A stretch of 64,000 bases of DNA, taken from contig WTXI01000001.1 in the NCBI GenBank assembly GCA_022376515.1, positions 434,001 through 498,000 of the forward strand, in the 5' to 3' direction. Numbering within the stretch: the stretch's first letter is position 1; each line of letters opens with the position of its first letter. Below are positions 36,015 through 47,752 of the stretch, one piece after another. This DNA comes from Lactifluus volemus (Eukaryota > Basidiomycota > Agaricomycetes > Russulales > Russulaceae). The position numbers were made by a program, and so were the translations under genes. Below the pieces are notes generated by a model. That model saw nothing but the letters and a program-made list of their open reading frames with translations, was not told where the DNA came from and did no database searches.

Positions 36015-36898
36015 ATGTCCTTGCCCATCCCTAATTCTCTCCCAAGCCCCCCACGGCTGACGAGACCCCTTCCGGCGCGTAAACGACCCAATGACTCGGC
36101 ATGGTTCTCAAATAATACTACATCGGTCACCTCGGCGGGCAAAAGACAAGCGGGTGAGAGAATAGAAAATGAACCGCGCAACAAGAGAAAAAGAATGGAG
36201 GCCACGCCACAAACCACTTCACAAGTCGGATCTAGAGTGGTGGACAAACCGCAAGAGAGAGTGAATGATGAATTTAGTGTGGTAAGTGTTGTGCATGCTC
36301 TTTGTCGCCAGGTTGTCCCTATGTATCAGCCGCATCAATCCACAAGGGTGCCTGATATCATGATTTTTATTTTCTATTTGCGACAGATGGATTTTTCGAC
36401 GTTGCCGGTCGAAGCCTTGCACCGGTATCTCGTCCAATACGACCTTATACCGGCAGTACATCCATCACCGCTCAGCGTGCATGATCCGCCTCCTCCGTCA
36501 TCATTGTTGGAAACAGGCCGGTGTTCATCACGTGCAGCAAGTCCGCTTGCCGTTAGCACGCCTGCCAACCGGCCGCGACGAGAATCGAGAGAACAAAGCC
36601 GGCGTAGAAGCTCACGATTATTGGAAGAAGAGGGACGAAGACGGACGCCTGTGCTTGCGGATGTAGGGGAGGTGCAAAACGTGTTGGCGAGGATTGCTCA
36701 GCGACATTTTGAGAGTCAAGTCGTCAAGGAGGTTGACAGTTTAGCGTCATTCATGTGCGCTGTCAAAGGGAGGGTGAGTCGTGCTCGTTTCCATGAGTAT
36801 GCCCTGATCAAGGCAACAGTTACAGTTACAGTTACTTTGACACGGGGCGCCATTCAAAAACACATTTTATTTATTTTTAGAATTACAAGAAATACTAA
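36015..36898 (+). CDS. SAP30-like subunit of the Sin3-Rpd3 histone deacetylase complex
   Basis: Exons 36015-36281, 36387-36773 and 36881-36898. The N-terminal exon is basic and disordered ([16 protein letters not shown]). Exon 2 opens with [20 protein letters not shown], then [20 protein letters not shown]. This is the Sin3-binding motif of SAP30, followed by an Arg-rich stretch and a helix ([19 protein letters not shown]). The final exon encodes only NYKKY plus the stop. In the family this subunit stabilises the Sin3 scaffold for histone deacetylation. The last intron carries three GTTACA copies (near 36822-36839). All joints are in phase. Confidence 0.85.
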
Positions 36899-37183
36899 TC
36901 CCGGTTGCCCTAGTTACACCCACCGTTGCCATCACTCTCCCCATATAAGCGAGCCATCCCTGTTCCAATCTTTTTCCCCACTCCCCCTCACTCTCTTTTC
37001 CCTTCCTTGATTGCCTACGCAGCAGTGCTGCTTCATTCTCTTTGTAGGTACTCTTTCGTCATCGTCTCATCTCGATTCTGACCTCTCTAGTCACTCTAAC
37101 TTAGGATCCTTCCCTTTTCCTTTTGGCCATCCGACTTCTGTGAAGCCGCCCTTGACCTTCTCTCTCTCTCTACATACATCGCA

Positions 37184-38523
37184 ATGAAGTTCTCGGTTGC
37201 TCTCACGTCACTTCTCTTCATCCTTCCTTTACTGGTCGCCGATGCCGATGCTGCTGCTACCCGCCGCAAAGGTGGCAAGAACAAGAACAAAGGTGGTAAT
37301 AATGCCAGTGCTACCGCTTCTGCTGCTGCCGCCAATTCTACCGCTGTTGCTGCCAATTCTACCGCTGTTGCCGCCAATTCCACTGCTGTTGCCGCCAATT
37401 CTACCGCGGTGTTAGCCAGCAATAACACGGCTAACAACAACAACAATCAGGGTAACAACAACAACGATCCCCAAACTTCCCTGAGTTAGTGGCTAAGCGT
37501 GATGAAAACAAACATTTATTAATTAATTCTTTTCCTATCAGCCCTCGATCCTAAGGTCATCGCCCCGGGTTTTGCAAGCAATGGTCAAGGCCTGAACTCG
37601 TCCAAACCGGGGCAGGTCGCCTCTCTTACCTCCACAAACAACTTCATCAACTTTTGTCTCACCGTGCCAAATCTTCCCATCACCAATGGTCAGCAAGTCG
37701 CGGGCGGTTCTTGCAACCCCGCTCCTATGGGTGTCATCGCCTCGACAGCGAACATGCCCAGCGCCAAGTTCCTAAGCCCTGTAAACGGTCAAGATTTCGG
37801 GGTCAATACGCCGTTCAGTATTTCTATGAATATCAATCACCTTGTAACGGGTAACTTCGTCAATGCCGAAACCAATTACTACAGTGCCCCCCAGCAAGTC
37901 AACGGAGCTGGCGATATCGTCGGCCACACTCACTTCACCGTTAATGCTATCTCGTCCTTCGTAGATACGATTCCCAATGACCCGAATAAGTTTGCATTCT
38001 TCAAGGGTGTCAATGGTGCTGCTGTGAACGGCGTTGTCACTGAATCGGTTGGCAAAGGCCTTCCCGCGGGTGTATATAGGCTCTGCTCGATGAATACTGA
38101 CGCGAACCACACGCCGGCTCTTGTTGCGGTTGCGCAGCACGGTTCCCTGGATGACTGCGTCTACGTATGTTGCGTTTCCCTGATCCGTATTGTGTTTGGT
38201 CTGATCGACATTTTCAGTTCTCCGTCGGTGGTGCTGGTGCTGGTGGAAATCCGTTTAATGGTGCCAATTCCACAGGAAGCGTTGCTGTAGCCAATAATTC
38301 CACAGCCGCCGCCGGTGGTAATTCAACGGCAAGCGGTTCTGCGGCTGGTAATTCGACGGCGAGCGGTTCTGCGGCTGGTAATGCCACGGCTGCCAGTAGT
38401 TCCACGGCTGCCCCAACTGCTGCCCCAGCCGGACAGCAGGGTGGCAAGAACCAAGGGGGCAAGAAAGGTGGAAAGAAAGGTGGTCGCGGGGAGCAGCCAT
38501 TCCGCCTTAGGCGTCAATACTGA
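37184..38523 (+). CDS. secreted Ala/Asn/Ser/Thr-rich protein with NST repeats, unknown function
   Basis: Exons 37184-37484, 37542-38164 and 38218-38523. A clear signal peptide (MKFSVALTSLLFILPLLVA, then DADA) is followed by a KGGKNKNKGG stretch and four ANSTAVA repeats. The central domain contains LTSTNNFINFCLTVPNLPIT, GGSCNPAPMGVIA, TPFSISMNINHLVTGNFVNA, AGDIVGHTHFTVNAI and LVAVAQHGSLDDCVYFSV. I recognise it as a family widespread in Agaricomycetes with no known activity, sometimes mislabelled as a ribosomal protein. The C-terminal part repeats GNSTASGSAA and ends with Gly/Lys (GGKKGGKKGG). Each NST is an N-glycosylation sequon, so both ends are probably heavily glycosylated. The middle Gly-His-Thr-His could bind metal; that is only a thought. 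Confidence 0.85.
37331..37414 (+). repeat. four 21-bp tandem repeats encoding ANSTAVA-like units
   Basis: Copies at 37331-37351, 37352-37372, 37373-37393 and 37394-37414. They differ only at a few positions, and the last copy ends differently (GTGTTA). Each carries one N-glycosylation sequon. Confidence 0.9.
38317..38394 (+). repeat. 30-bp tandem repeats encoding GNSTASGSAA
   Basis: Two nearly identical 30-bp units at 38317-38346 and 38347-38376, plus a degenerate third starting at 38377. They lie in the C-terminal exon of the secreted protein. Confidence 0.85.
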
Positions 38524-38884
38524 TTCGGTATGACTTGTCGCGAGTCTGTCCGGTCTGTTGCACCCTATTACTTCGTTCCTGTGAACAGCTATCATTAGTA
38601 CTTTTGTATATTACGACTATACCATTGCGTTGCGTAGAGTAGACTTGGCTTCTATCGCAATTCCAGCATTAGGCGGGTTAGGATCCCATCCCTTGACGAC
38701 TGATTGTGTGAACGAATCACCATGAGAGGCAAGCAGCGGCCGCCCTGTTGACAATTGACATCAAGATGCGCCCAAGTAACAGTGATAGTAACAGCAACAG
38801 AGAGCGCTCGCTCGGCCAGAGGATTGTCGTCGTCTTCTTCATCTCCCCTATCAAGGCGGTTCCCTTTCCTTTTTTCTTCTACTC
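38524..38884. promoter_or_regulatory. spacer between secreted protein and ADAM gene
   Basis: 361 bases, tandem orientation. A TGATAGTAACAG run near 38782 and pyrimidine-rich leader sequence before the ADAM start suggest the ADAM promoter. No gene is seen. Confidence 0.4.
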
Positions 38885-41800
38885 ATGCTCCTCCTCCGTC
38901 CTTCTCATGTGCTGGCCACCCTCTTTCTTACCTTATGTCTAACCATACTCACATCAGGTCAAGCCCAATCTGTTCATTCCCAGTAGTCCAACCCTTGACC
39001 TCTTTTGTGCCTTTTCAGCCTCTAGCGCAGCACGTCCCCTCAAGCGCATATCCCATCCGACGACTTTGGCCATCGAAATTTTCCCCCGAACGCCGACTCC
39101 TTTACGACCCCATCATGAGCGCGATTACATTCCCCCAGATTCCACCACCCTACACTATTCAGACTCCTTCCGACTCACTCTTTCCGCCTTTGGGGAAACC
39201 TTCCACCTCCATCTCCGTCCGAACGATCAACTCGTCCATCCATCTGCCCGTATCGTCTATTACGACACCGATGCCGATGGCCAGAGTGTACTTTCTCACA
39301 CAGAACCTCTGCTCCCTTCCGCCATCAAAGCCTATTGGGGCGAAGTCGTCCCCGCGCACGCTTCGGCAGAGCGCATGCGTGCAGACGCTGCCCATGCCGT
39401 CATCGCGTTGATGACGTACTTGGCTGGGCCCGCATCACCATAAGTGACCAGGGCGACGCCCGCGTCGGTCGACCGCCCATGTTCGAAGGGGCCTTTTCCG
39501 TGCGCGGGGTCACCCACCACGTCACATCGCTCGACAATTACCTTCGCAACCGCGGCGCCCTCGACCCGCACCCTCACTTGGACCTAGATTTAGACACAGA
39601 CCTCTACACAGACTCGGACAGGGCACTCGTCATCTGGCGCGATTCGGACGTCATGGACCCGTGGGAGGAACATGCGATGCACACCGGAGCTCCGGTGGAC
39701 TATGCGCGCGACCGGCGGTCGTTGAGGTCTGAGCCCGAAGCAGTGCGGTGCGGTCACGACGCCCTCGCGTGGAACACGGATCCGTCTTTGAATCCTTGCT
39801 GCGGCAACCCAGTGGTACCTCGTGGTACGACCCATTCGGGCTCTTGGCCTTGTCAAAGCGCGACGATATCGCCGGCTCTGGTGCGACTACCAAGTGAGTC
39901 TTACCGTCTCTGTCTATTCGTGGTGCCCTGGCCTGGTTGGACGCTCATGGACTTCCCCATCTCTCTGCAGTTTCGCGAATACCATCGGACAAACGAATGG
40001 TTGTCCCAAGGAACAACAAGTAGTATGTGATATCAGGTATACGGTTTCCAACACATCGCTCACTCAACTCAGCTTTATATGGGCGTCGCAGCTGACTGCG
40101 AGTACGTGAGCCATTACGGATCGCGATCCAATGCGTCGCATCAGATCTTGACCGTATGGAACACCGCGACTGCCTTGTACAAGGTACGAGAAAGAGAGAT
40201 ATCTTTTTCATAACTCACCCTCACAAAAAAACTAGAACTCCTTCAACATTAGCCTTGGAATTGTTGAGCTTCGCATTCAAAACTCTACGTAAGTCACAGC
40301 TCCTTGTACAAAGTCGATTATCCCCTTCACATGACGACATCAGGTGCCCGACCGTCGCCGATCCAACTGCCCCGTGGAACGTCAACTGCAGCACTCCAAA
40401 TGTCGACTTGAACGCACGCCTCTCCCTCTTCTCTCAATGGCGCGGTCAGAAAGGTCAGGATGGAGCCGGTCTTTGGCACTTGATGAGCAACTGTCCTACT
40501 GGCTCCGAAGTTGGAATCGCGTGGCTAGGGACACTCTGTCAGATCAACGCAACCAGTTCTGGAGATATCTCCGTCTCGGGCACCGCAGTATCAACGACAG
40601 GTCTGACGGAATGGCAAATTGTCTCTCATGAAATGGGTCACAACTTTGGGGCCATCGTGAGTTAAATTTTTTTTTCATTTGGTAGTTCCAGTGCTTTGAC
40701 GAACAACGTGATCTTCTAGCATGATGTGAGTTGCTCATTCCTGCCTCAGAAGGCTGCAGGGTATTGACAGAACGAATTCGTAGTGTACGGACGGATGCAA
40801 CTCTACGAGCTCTTGCTGCCCGTTATCCACCACCTCTTGTAGCGCTGGCACCAGTTTTTTGATGTGCCCGGTTACGGCGAGCGGTGAGATGAAATTCTCG
40901 CCTTGTTCAACTGGGAACATCTGTACGCAATCGCTTTCCCTGACCGTGCCCCTGCTGAAAATCCTGCCAGGTTCACTGATGCAGAGATCAGCCCAGGGCG
41001 CGCTGGATACCACATGTCTTGCGAACCCTTCCCCTGCTCGTCAGACTATCGCGTTGCAGATGTGCGGCAATGGTATCCTGGAGAGCGGAGAAGAATGTGA
41101 CCCCGGCCTGGGCGTGAACTCGACCTGTTGCGATTCTAGCACGTGCAAGTTTACAAACAACGCCGTTTGTGACCCCAACAACTCACCCTGCTGTACCGCA
41201 CAATGTCAATTCGCACCCGCAACCCAGGTCTGTCGCCCTGCCGTAGACCCTACTTGTGATGTGGCCGGGATATGCACCGGGAATTCGTCCGCTTGCCCAG
41301 CACACTCTTTTGCGCCGAATGGGAAGAGCTGCGGACCCAACGGTCTGGCGTGTGCATCGGGCCAGTGCACCTCTAACGCGCGTGAGTCATTTTAATTGTT
41401 ATGGGCCTTTCGAAATTCGGATGCAATTGACGGTGCTACATATGTCATCATAAAACATTCAGTGCAATGCAAGCAGTTGGGGACATCACTTAATTTGACA
41501 GCAGCTTGCCCGAACCGAAACGATCAAACGTGCCAGGTCTCGTGCCAGGACCCGACAAATCCGAGCCAATGCATGGTATTGAACACTTTACTTATCGATG
41601 GCTCGCCCTGCGGTTCGTTTTTTTACGTTACCCTTCTCCGTGCCGTGTCAGGCGAACTTACTTTTGTGTGTGTGTGACAGGTTACGCCGGCACATGCCAA
41701 AATGGAACATGCCAAAGCACCAGCTTTTTGCGAACCGCAAAGGTGTGTGATAAACGCCCCATTTTCCTTTTTAGCTATTATCCGAGGGCGATCGCTCACA

Positions 41801-42168
41801 CACTACTACACACCGTTTCACACACACACACACAGGCGTGGTATGTGCAAAATTTGCAGATCTCAATTCCGGTCACCATCGCGGCGGTCCTTTTCACCAT
41901 CACTATATTCTGGGGTATCATCGGTGCGTCTCGATGAGCGTTCGTCGAATGCGACGTTGATGGTTTGACTCCATCCACAAATACAGGCTTTTGTCGAAGT
42001 CGTAAACTACGGAAATTAAGCGTTCCATTCATTTCGTCACCGGAAATGCAGAGGATCCCCAGTGGCCCGGGAACCGAGCCGAGAAGGCCAGTTGCTGCAC
42101 GTTATCCATTTGCTACCCCTTCTGCTTCTGTAGGATACACAAGGGGGATGAACCCCCGGGTAAGTTGA
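38885..42168 (+). CDS. ADAM-type metalloprotease with disintegrin domain
   Basis: A type I membrane metalloprotease (reprolysin, M12B). The start at 38885 gives a signal peptide (MLLLRPSHVLATLFLTLCLT). The prodomain follows (FRLTLSAFGETFHLHLRP, FEGAFSVRGVTHHVTSLD), then the catalytic domain (IGQTNGCPKEQQV, YMGVAADCEYVSHYGS, LFSQWRGQKGQDGAGLWHLM). The zinc site HEMGHNFGAI ends exon at 40656; the last HD sits on a 6-nt exon (40720-40725), and CTDGCNS starts at 40784. The disintegrin domain (CGNGILESGEECDPG, CCDSSTCKF) and Cys-rich region follow, then one TM helix (IPVTIAAVLFTITIFWGII) and a short Pro-rich tail. Frame breaks near 39407 and 39794 are one missing base each. The C-terminus at 42168 may be followed by another exon, because GTAAGT follows the last codons. 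Confidence 0.93.
41821..41835 (+). repeat. (CA)n run forming a splice acceptor
   Basis: A CA microsatellite whose final CAG is the acceptor of the intron 41743-41835 in the ADAM gene. The exon with the TM helix starts at 41836. The intron has no strong pyrimidine tract. Confidence 0.75.
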
Positions 42169-42262
42169 TTGTTTGGGCTGAGTACGAATTCGGATTCAGG
42201 ACACGTCATTGGGTCACTGCGTATATGTTATTTAGAGAAGGACAATTTCTGTGTTAGGTACT

Positions 42263-43545
42263 CTAGACATCGAACTTTGGCCTCCTTTCTAGTATGCCAT
42301 CAACAATGCCAAAGTCCAGAGCTTCCTGGGCTGCGTAAACGGAGTTTTATACCAAAGTTAGCAAGTCGCTTGGGCGCCTCGGTGACCACGGAAAGAACCA
42401 ACGTACCAGTCATAAAATAATCACGTTCCAGTGCCGTCTCTGTCGGAGTACACAGAAGAAAAAACGGTAAAATATTAGGTTAACCTGGACATCCACTTAA
42501 ACACCGAAGTTGACGTACCGAAGCGGTGTAAACCTTGTTCATGCGACTCTCCAGATTGACAGCAGTGCCGCTGGTAGATACCCGTGAGCAGCTTACGGAT
42601 GCGCAGGATTTCTTTTGCGTGAATGGCAATATCAGAAGCCTGACCGGACGCTCCTCCAGATGGTTCTGCCACGGCACTACTTTCAATTGCGGGGTAGGGC
42701 GGTGATAGGGAAGAGGTCGGGCTTACGATGTATCATGATGCTGGCATTGGGGAGGCAATGTCTTTTCCCTTTTTCACCTGTGCGAGTGATCGCATGTGTC
42801 AATACCAGCGGCCCCTTTACGGATCGGTGGGAACGAACCAGCGGCGAGGAGAAGAGAGCCCATGGATGCGGCTTGACCGACACAATACGTGTGTATCGGG
42901 GATGAAACGTACTAGTAGAAGGGAAGAAAACAAAGAGTGATTGATAATAAAAACATTCCATTCATGGTAACGGCAAGGGTGTCTGCTAACCTGCATCTAC
43001 GAGAGTTATTTTTAGTTTCAGGCTCGCCTTGCGGGGAATCGAGACGTGGGAGCGGATACACACCGTGTCATAGATGGCTAAACCAGCAGTGACACTGCCA
43101 CCGGGTGAGTTGATGTATAGATGAATAGGTTTTGATGTCTCCTCGGCTTCGAGGAAGAGGAGTTGCGCGACAATGAGCGCAGCATCGGTGTCACGAATCT
43201 GATCAGCCAGCTTTAACGTGGAACATTTAGATCCTGGCTTGTACAGACCGGTCCATAGAGCATGATGACGCGCTCACGGAGAAGACGGGAAAATATGTCG
43301 TATGAGCGTTCGCCTCTTCCCTGCGTGTGAAGAGTTAGGTGAGGAAATGAGGAAATGTAGTGTAGTGCAAGCCCACATGAACATGAACACACCGTCTGCT
43401 CGATCACAATAGGAACCAAACCATCTCCGGTAGGTTCTGACCAACGGGAGAGAAAGGAAGGTGACGGCGGAACCCGACTATAAAAGTTGCGAAGGGATGG
43501 ACGTGCTGAATGGCGAAGTGCCTGACAGAGAGCTGAACGTAACAT
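42263..43545 (-). CDS. mitochondrial ClpP protease subunit
   Basis: ClpP is the serine protease that works with ClpX in the mitochondrial matrix. Start at 43545, with a basic presequence ([19 protein letters not shown]). Then [46 protein letters not shown], a 6-nt exon 42996-42991 encoding [22 protein letters not shown] (catalytic Ser) and [19 protein letters not shown] (catalytic His). LERDYFMT and the end [19 protein letters not shown] stop at 42263. Choosing the GTAAGC donor after the first base of the Gln codon keeps phase. No indel is needed. Baker's yeast lacks ClpP but many basidiomycetes keep it. It is divergent from the Brl1 gene. Confidence 0.94.
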
Positions 43546-43800
43546 GGCAGTCAGTGGTCACGGTTGTATGGGGTCGAGTCACGTGTGGTTTGTTAAACTC
43601 AAAAGCGGGAGAAGGAAAGGCAGTAACACCTCACTGGTCCTCACTTTCTATCATCATCATCATCTATCACTTTTTCATCGAATCTCGTGCCTTGTGGTTT
43701 AAGGGTGTTTTCTGTGAGGGGTTCATTCATTCGGTACCGAACGTGTTCAATTCAAACGAGTTCCTTCTCGACGCGTGTTTGCCAGCCAGCGCGACTTGAA
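43546..43800. promoter_or_regulatory. divergent promoter, ClpP / Brl1
   Basis: 255 bases between divergent starts; a CGTG-bearing TCACGTG (E-box) occurs at 43578-43584. Confidence 0.4.
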
Positions 43801-45174
43801 ATGGCCCAACAGACGCAATCAGAACGGTCTACTGAAGCTCCCATGGATTTCCAGTTTACATCACGTCCCAATGTGGATATCGTTCCAGTTTGGAAAACCC
43901 TAGCCACGCCCATGAAACGTGAGTGATCCGCTAAACGGCAATATCGATCCAACACCACCTCTCCCCCCTTGCTTACACCACCCATGTAGGCACACACACC
44001 GACATGAACCCTCCCGCAACGCCATCTTCTATCCCCACTTTTGGCACCAACCCAAGCGTTCCGTTTATCTTTCAATCACCACCACCAAAATCTCCCCAGG
44101 TTCACGCATGGACTCCACCGGCGAATTTCTCCCCAGAGAAGGCTTTCCCTCAAGAGGAGATCAATGATGTAGATATGGCAGAACCGAGCCCACCAAAGCC
44201 GCAAGAAGCAGCCGCTGATGGCCGTCGCACTATGGCACTGGGAGGTGCCGAAGAGTGTTCAACTCTCGGCAGAAGGCCAGAAGCAAGGCGCTCGCACATC
44301 ACACTGTCGAAGAGAACGATGAGGAGTCTTCGGACAGTGATGGAAGCGGTGAGGAACGCTTCAAGCCACGTCAGCCCCACGTACAGAAGCTCTCACATCA
44401 TTACACGGTGAACATGTCGCCTGCACCACTCAAAACGGATACACCATATGTCCTTCTGGGGTAAGTCACGATTTTGCCAACACGTTGCGACTTTTTTTAT
44501 TATCTGTGGACAGTTATCTTCAATTCTTCTTTAATTCTGCCTTGGTCTTGCTTTGCCTTTACTTGTTGGTGCAATTTGTCTTGACGGTGCAGAGGGATGT
44601 GGAACAACGGATCGGGGAGTACTCGATGGGTAAGATCTTATCTGGCTGGTACGTATTTTTTGGCTAAAAATGACTTGTCAGACATTGTACAAGAGATATC
44701 AAACTGTGCGGCGCAATATAAAGCGAATCTTTGCGGTACTAATCCTGTTCCTGCGATGCTTCGGCAATGCGGTGCATGGGAGACCTGTATGAATCGAGAT
44801 CCGACCGTTGTTGGACGTGCCAAAGTAGGCGCAGAACTTATTGCTGAGGTCATCAATGGGTTTGTAGAGCCTATCAGCTGGAAAACCCTGGTCTGTTGTC
44901 CCATTCTATTCTTCCTCACTCCCACATCTTAACCTTGTTCTAGGCATTCACCTTGACTTCTTTGGCCTTTATGACACTTTTCGTCAATTCCTTACTTTCA
45001 TTATTCCGCTCCAGACTTTCCACACCAGAACCCGCCCCCATTCAGCAACAACAATTATATCCACTACCGCCGCCAACGTCCCCTTACCCTACACATCACT
45101 GGCGGGATGATTTCAAGACGCCAAGCAGCCGGAGAAGGCGATTAGAGAATGGAGCAGCTGCCAAGATTTCTTAA
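43801..45174 (+). CDS. Brl1/Brr6 nuclear-envelope protein
   Basis: Brl1/Brr6 helps fuse the inner and outer nuclear membranes during pore assembly and affects lipid balance. The start at 43801 (MAQQTQSERS) leads into a Pro/Ser-rich N-terminus. Then come the family domain's first TM helix (YLQFFFNSALVLLCLYLL), the lumenal part VQRDVEQRIGEYSM-DIVQEISNCAAQYKANLC, QCGAWETCMNRDPTVVGRAK (four cysteines for two disulfides), VINGFVEPISWKTL and the second helix (AFTLTSLAFMTLFVNSL). It ends in a basic tail. Introns are in phase at 43920, 44461, 44631 and 44890. One frame change near 44244 (ALGG to RRVFNSRQK) in the linker is probably a lost base. Confidence 0.93.
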
Positions 45175-47752
45175 TTTAGGACAAAATAGCATTTCACTAA
45201 ACTATAAATAAATCTACACATATTGTTATACATTCGGCCCGAACCGTGGTCCACCGCGGGATAACCTTGCCAAGGCCTTCCTTTCTTGGAAGGTCCTTCT
45301 CTAGGAGTGCCCGTGCCTTACAGACAAGGTCGCTATCAGCTACCATCTCCGAGTCGCCCTTCCATCATATGACCTTTCTATCACGTCACAGCTTTCCGAG
45401 CAACGTGTGCGAATTTCACCTCATTACGCTTACAGCAAGTTGTACGCTCGTGGACGTACATGTACATGTACAGTTGCTGGAGTCCCCAGCCCCGTGCCTA
45501 GTTTGGAGCCAAGTTCCGTCCTGATGGAGAGACGCTGATGCCAAGTACCTAAGGAGTGCAGTTCCATGACCCTGATGTGACCCTACGACATGCACTTCCC
45601 ACCCATCGGCATTAGTGTCCTCATGGTGTCAGCGCCCTCACCTGCACCCAAGTAGTATGTATGCCTTCTAGAACTCCGGACGCTTCTTTTCCACATGGGG
45701 CACTGCCGTGGGAGACGGAGCAAGAGTCAAGAAACCGCCAAATAGCGAGATCGGAACTCGATACTTTTTTTTTTCTTTCCAGTTTTTTTTGAACTCGATG
45801 TTTTTTTGGGGGCAGTTGCATCCCCGGAATCGGTGTCATCGCCTAAAGGTTGGGGATCACTTTCCCGAGTTGTCACCTCACCCAAAGGAAGAGAGACAAC
45901 GACGCCCGTAAAATCGGACAATGAGATCTGCCAGTGACAGATCTGATAACATAATTTCCTCGGCGACCTTGGCCCTAATGAGCGCACCAAGTCGGCCTTC
46001 TCTTGTCACCACCCTTGTCTTCTACAACTTCTTATTTACTGTTCGTGACAGATGAGCAAAAGCTTTCGGGGTGAACCAGGACCGTATCGGACATGTTCCA
46101 TTTGCCGACCGCGTAAGTTTTGTGATTTCAGAAAGTGGACCAACCACAACCAGAACAACAAAAACAAACCAATCGCCAGCCAGATGGCGCAGCGACTTGC
46201 CTGGACGGTCAGGCTGATTGCGCCGAACCTGAGCGCAGCACTGGGCACTTGACCACACGGCGGCGTATTTCTCATTCCCTGGCGCCCATTTCCAAACCCC
46301 CCTCCAAGCGCTCATTGGAACATGGAGAACGCATTGAGTCTACGTGGGTTTTTCCACCGTGACTCCGCCACAGGAAGTTTGACATTTGGGTTCTCACCCG
46401 TGTCAACCCCTTTTTAGGCACGAGGGAACAGAAGATCTCCACTTGCGGTTTTCCCCCTTTGCCCACTTCAGGAGCCTTAACTGACACGCCGCAAGTGCCT
46501 TCCCCTATAGTTAGTTCGTTCGTTCGAAGATCAGAAAACTGAAGAAACGAAACGAAACGAAACGTGAGGGACATGGGACGTTCCGTCATTTCGTAATTTC
46601 ATACAATTTATCATGTCGTGACATCTCTTCCCCTTCATCCTCTCTCCTTCCCCGGTCTTGCCATTTCCATTTCCATTTATTGTTCTGTGTTGTCAGGGGG
46701 GGGGGTGTTCGATTCGCTAACTAGTTGCGAAACAGAACGAGGCCTCCGGAAGGACATCAACACACATCCCACCTAACGTATTAGCGGTTCCCACGCAGGT
46801 CGGTCGAGATGGCGCAGATCGGCCAGATCGGGTGGCCTTTATCAACCTATTCAGGGGCTGCGCCTTTGGGCTCTTCGCGTCTGAGACGAACCATCGGTTT
46901 TTCCGAGGACAATCCGGCAGCTTGCTCCTTAGTCCTTGAAAGAGTGACTCGAAATGCGCAGCAGTGGTACGATATGCCACTGACGCCATTCCGGCTTCAT
47001 CATTTTCCCTGCGCCCCCAATCTAGGCTAGACATGGCATATCTAACATCTTCGCATCGCATCGAGCGTGCCTTGTTTTTTTTTTTTTCTATATATAACAA
47101 ATGATACCCTAACTTACATGAACGCCCGTACCTGGTTGACGTGATCGTCCTCGTGCTTCACAAAACTTTTGGATTGATCCCCCCAAGTCTGGATGATGAT
47201 GGAGAGAAAAAAAGACCGGTGGTCCGATCACCTCAGTGTCCGATCGGCTCCTGTTTAGGGTGTCCATCCGCGGAGTTAAACTCCCCAAAGACAGCTTTTT
47301 ACATGTGCAACAGGTCCCTTACACGGCAGCCGAGCACCGGGCTCTGTGCCCTGGTTGCGTTGGTGTTTGTTGGCCACCGCGGTATTCCCCAATTGGCAAC
47401 CTAGTCTCACAGTTGGTGGCATAGCATTACATTATTCAATTCGGGGGGGGGGCATGCAGAAACAAGTGATTGCTGTGCCATCAACGGCATTCACTCCCGT
47501 ACCGAACTCTAATTTCCCAAAGTGTGTAATGAGAAATGAATGGAGTGAGGACGGTACGAGGGTACGGATAGACCAAAATCGGGGCGGGCACGTTATCGTG
47601 CGGGGTTGCCGACGGTTGGCACAAAGCTGCCCCTGTACAACCCACCTAGACTAGTAAGTCATAGTGACACGTCACGGCCTACATTACAGCGATTGCAACA
47701 AAAGCTATATTTTCCAGATCTATCGGCCAAGCCAAGTGACATTGAAAGAAGG
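45175..47752. other. gene-poor 2.6 kb
   Basis: I find no gene here. The ORFs are short and have no domain look (for example 46022-46315 and 46717-47100). The region has G-runs (GGGGGGGGGG near 46697-46706; GGGGGGG near 47446), a T-run near 47077-47088, and short tandem motifs: GTACAT near 45458-45471, CATTTC near 46664-46678, and AAACG near 46551-46563. It could be decayed mobile DNA or a long non-coding transcript, but nothing proves either. Confidence 0.45.
46543..46563. repeat. short (AAACG)n-like tandem run
   Basis: About four copies of a 5-base unit (GAAAC / AAACG) in the gene-poor stretch; a CGTT run lies 40 bases upstream. Confidence 0.6.

Noticed and set aside
36816..36843. GTTACA repeats as telomere-like DNA
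   Set aside because: Only three copies, wrong unit for a basidiomycete telomere (TTAGGG), and located in the last intron of the SAP30-like gene.
46700..46725. GTTCGATTC, another B-box-like match
   Set aside because: The upstream 60 bases are T/C-rich repeats without D-arm or anticodon-arm pairing.
46022..47100. Several ORFs of 60-130 codons in the gene-poor region
   Set aside because: They overlap on both strands, have no recognisable motif, and their composition follows local base bias.
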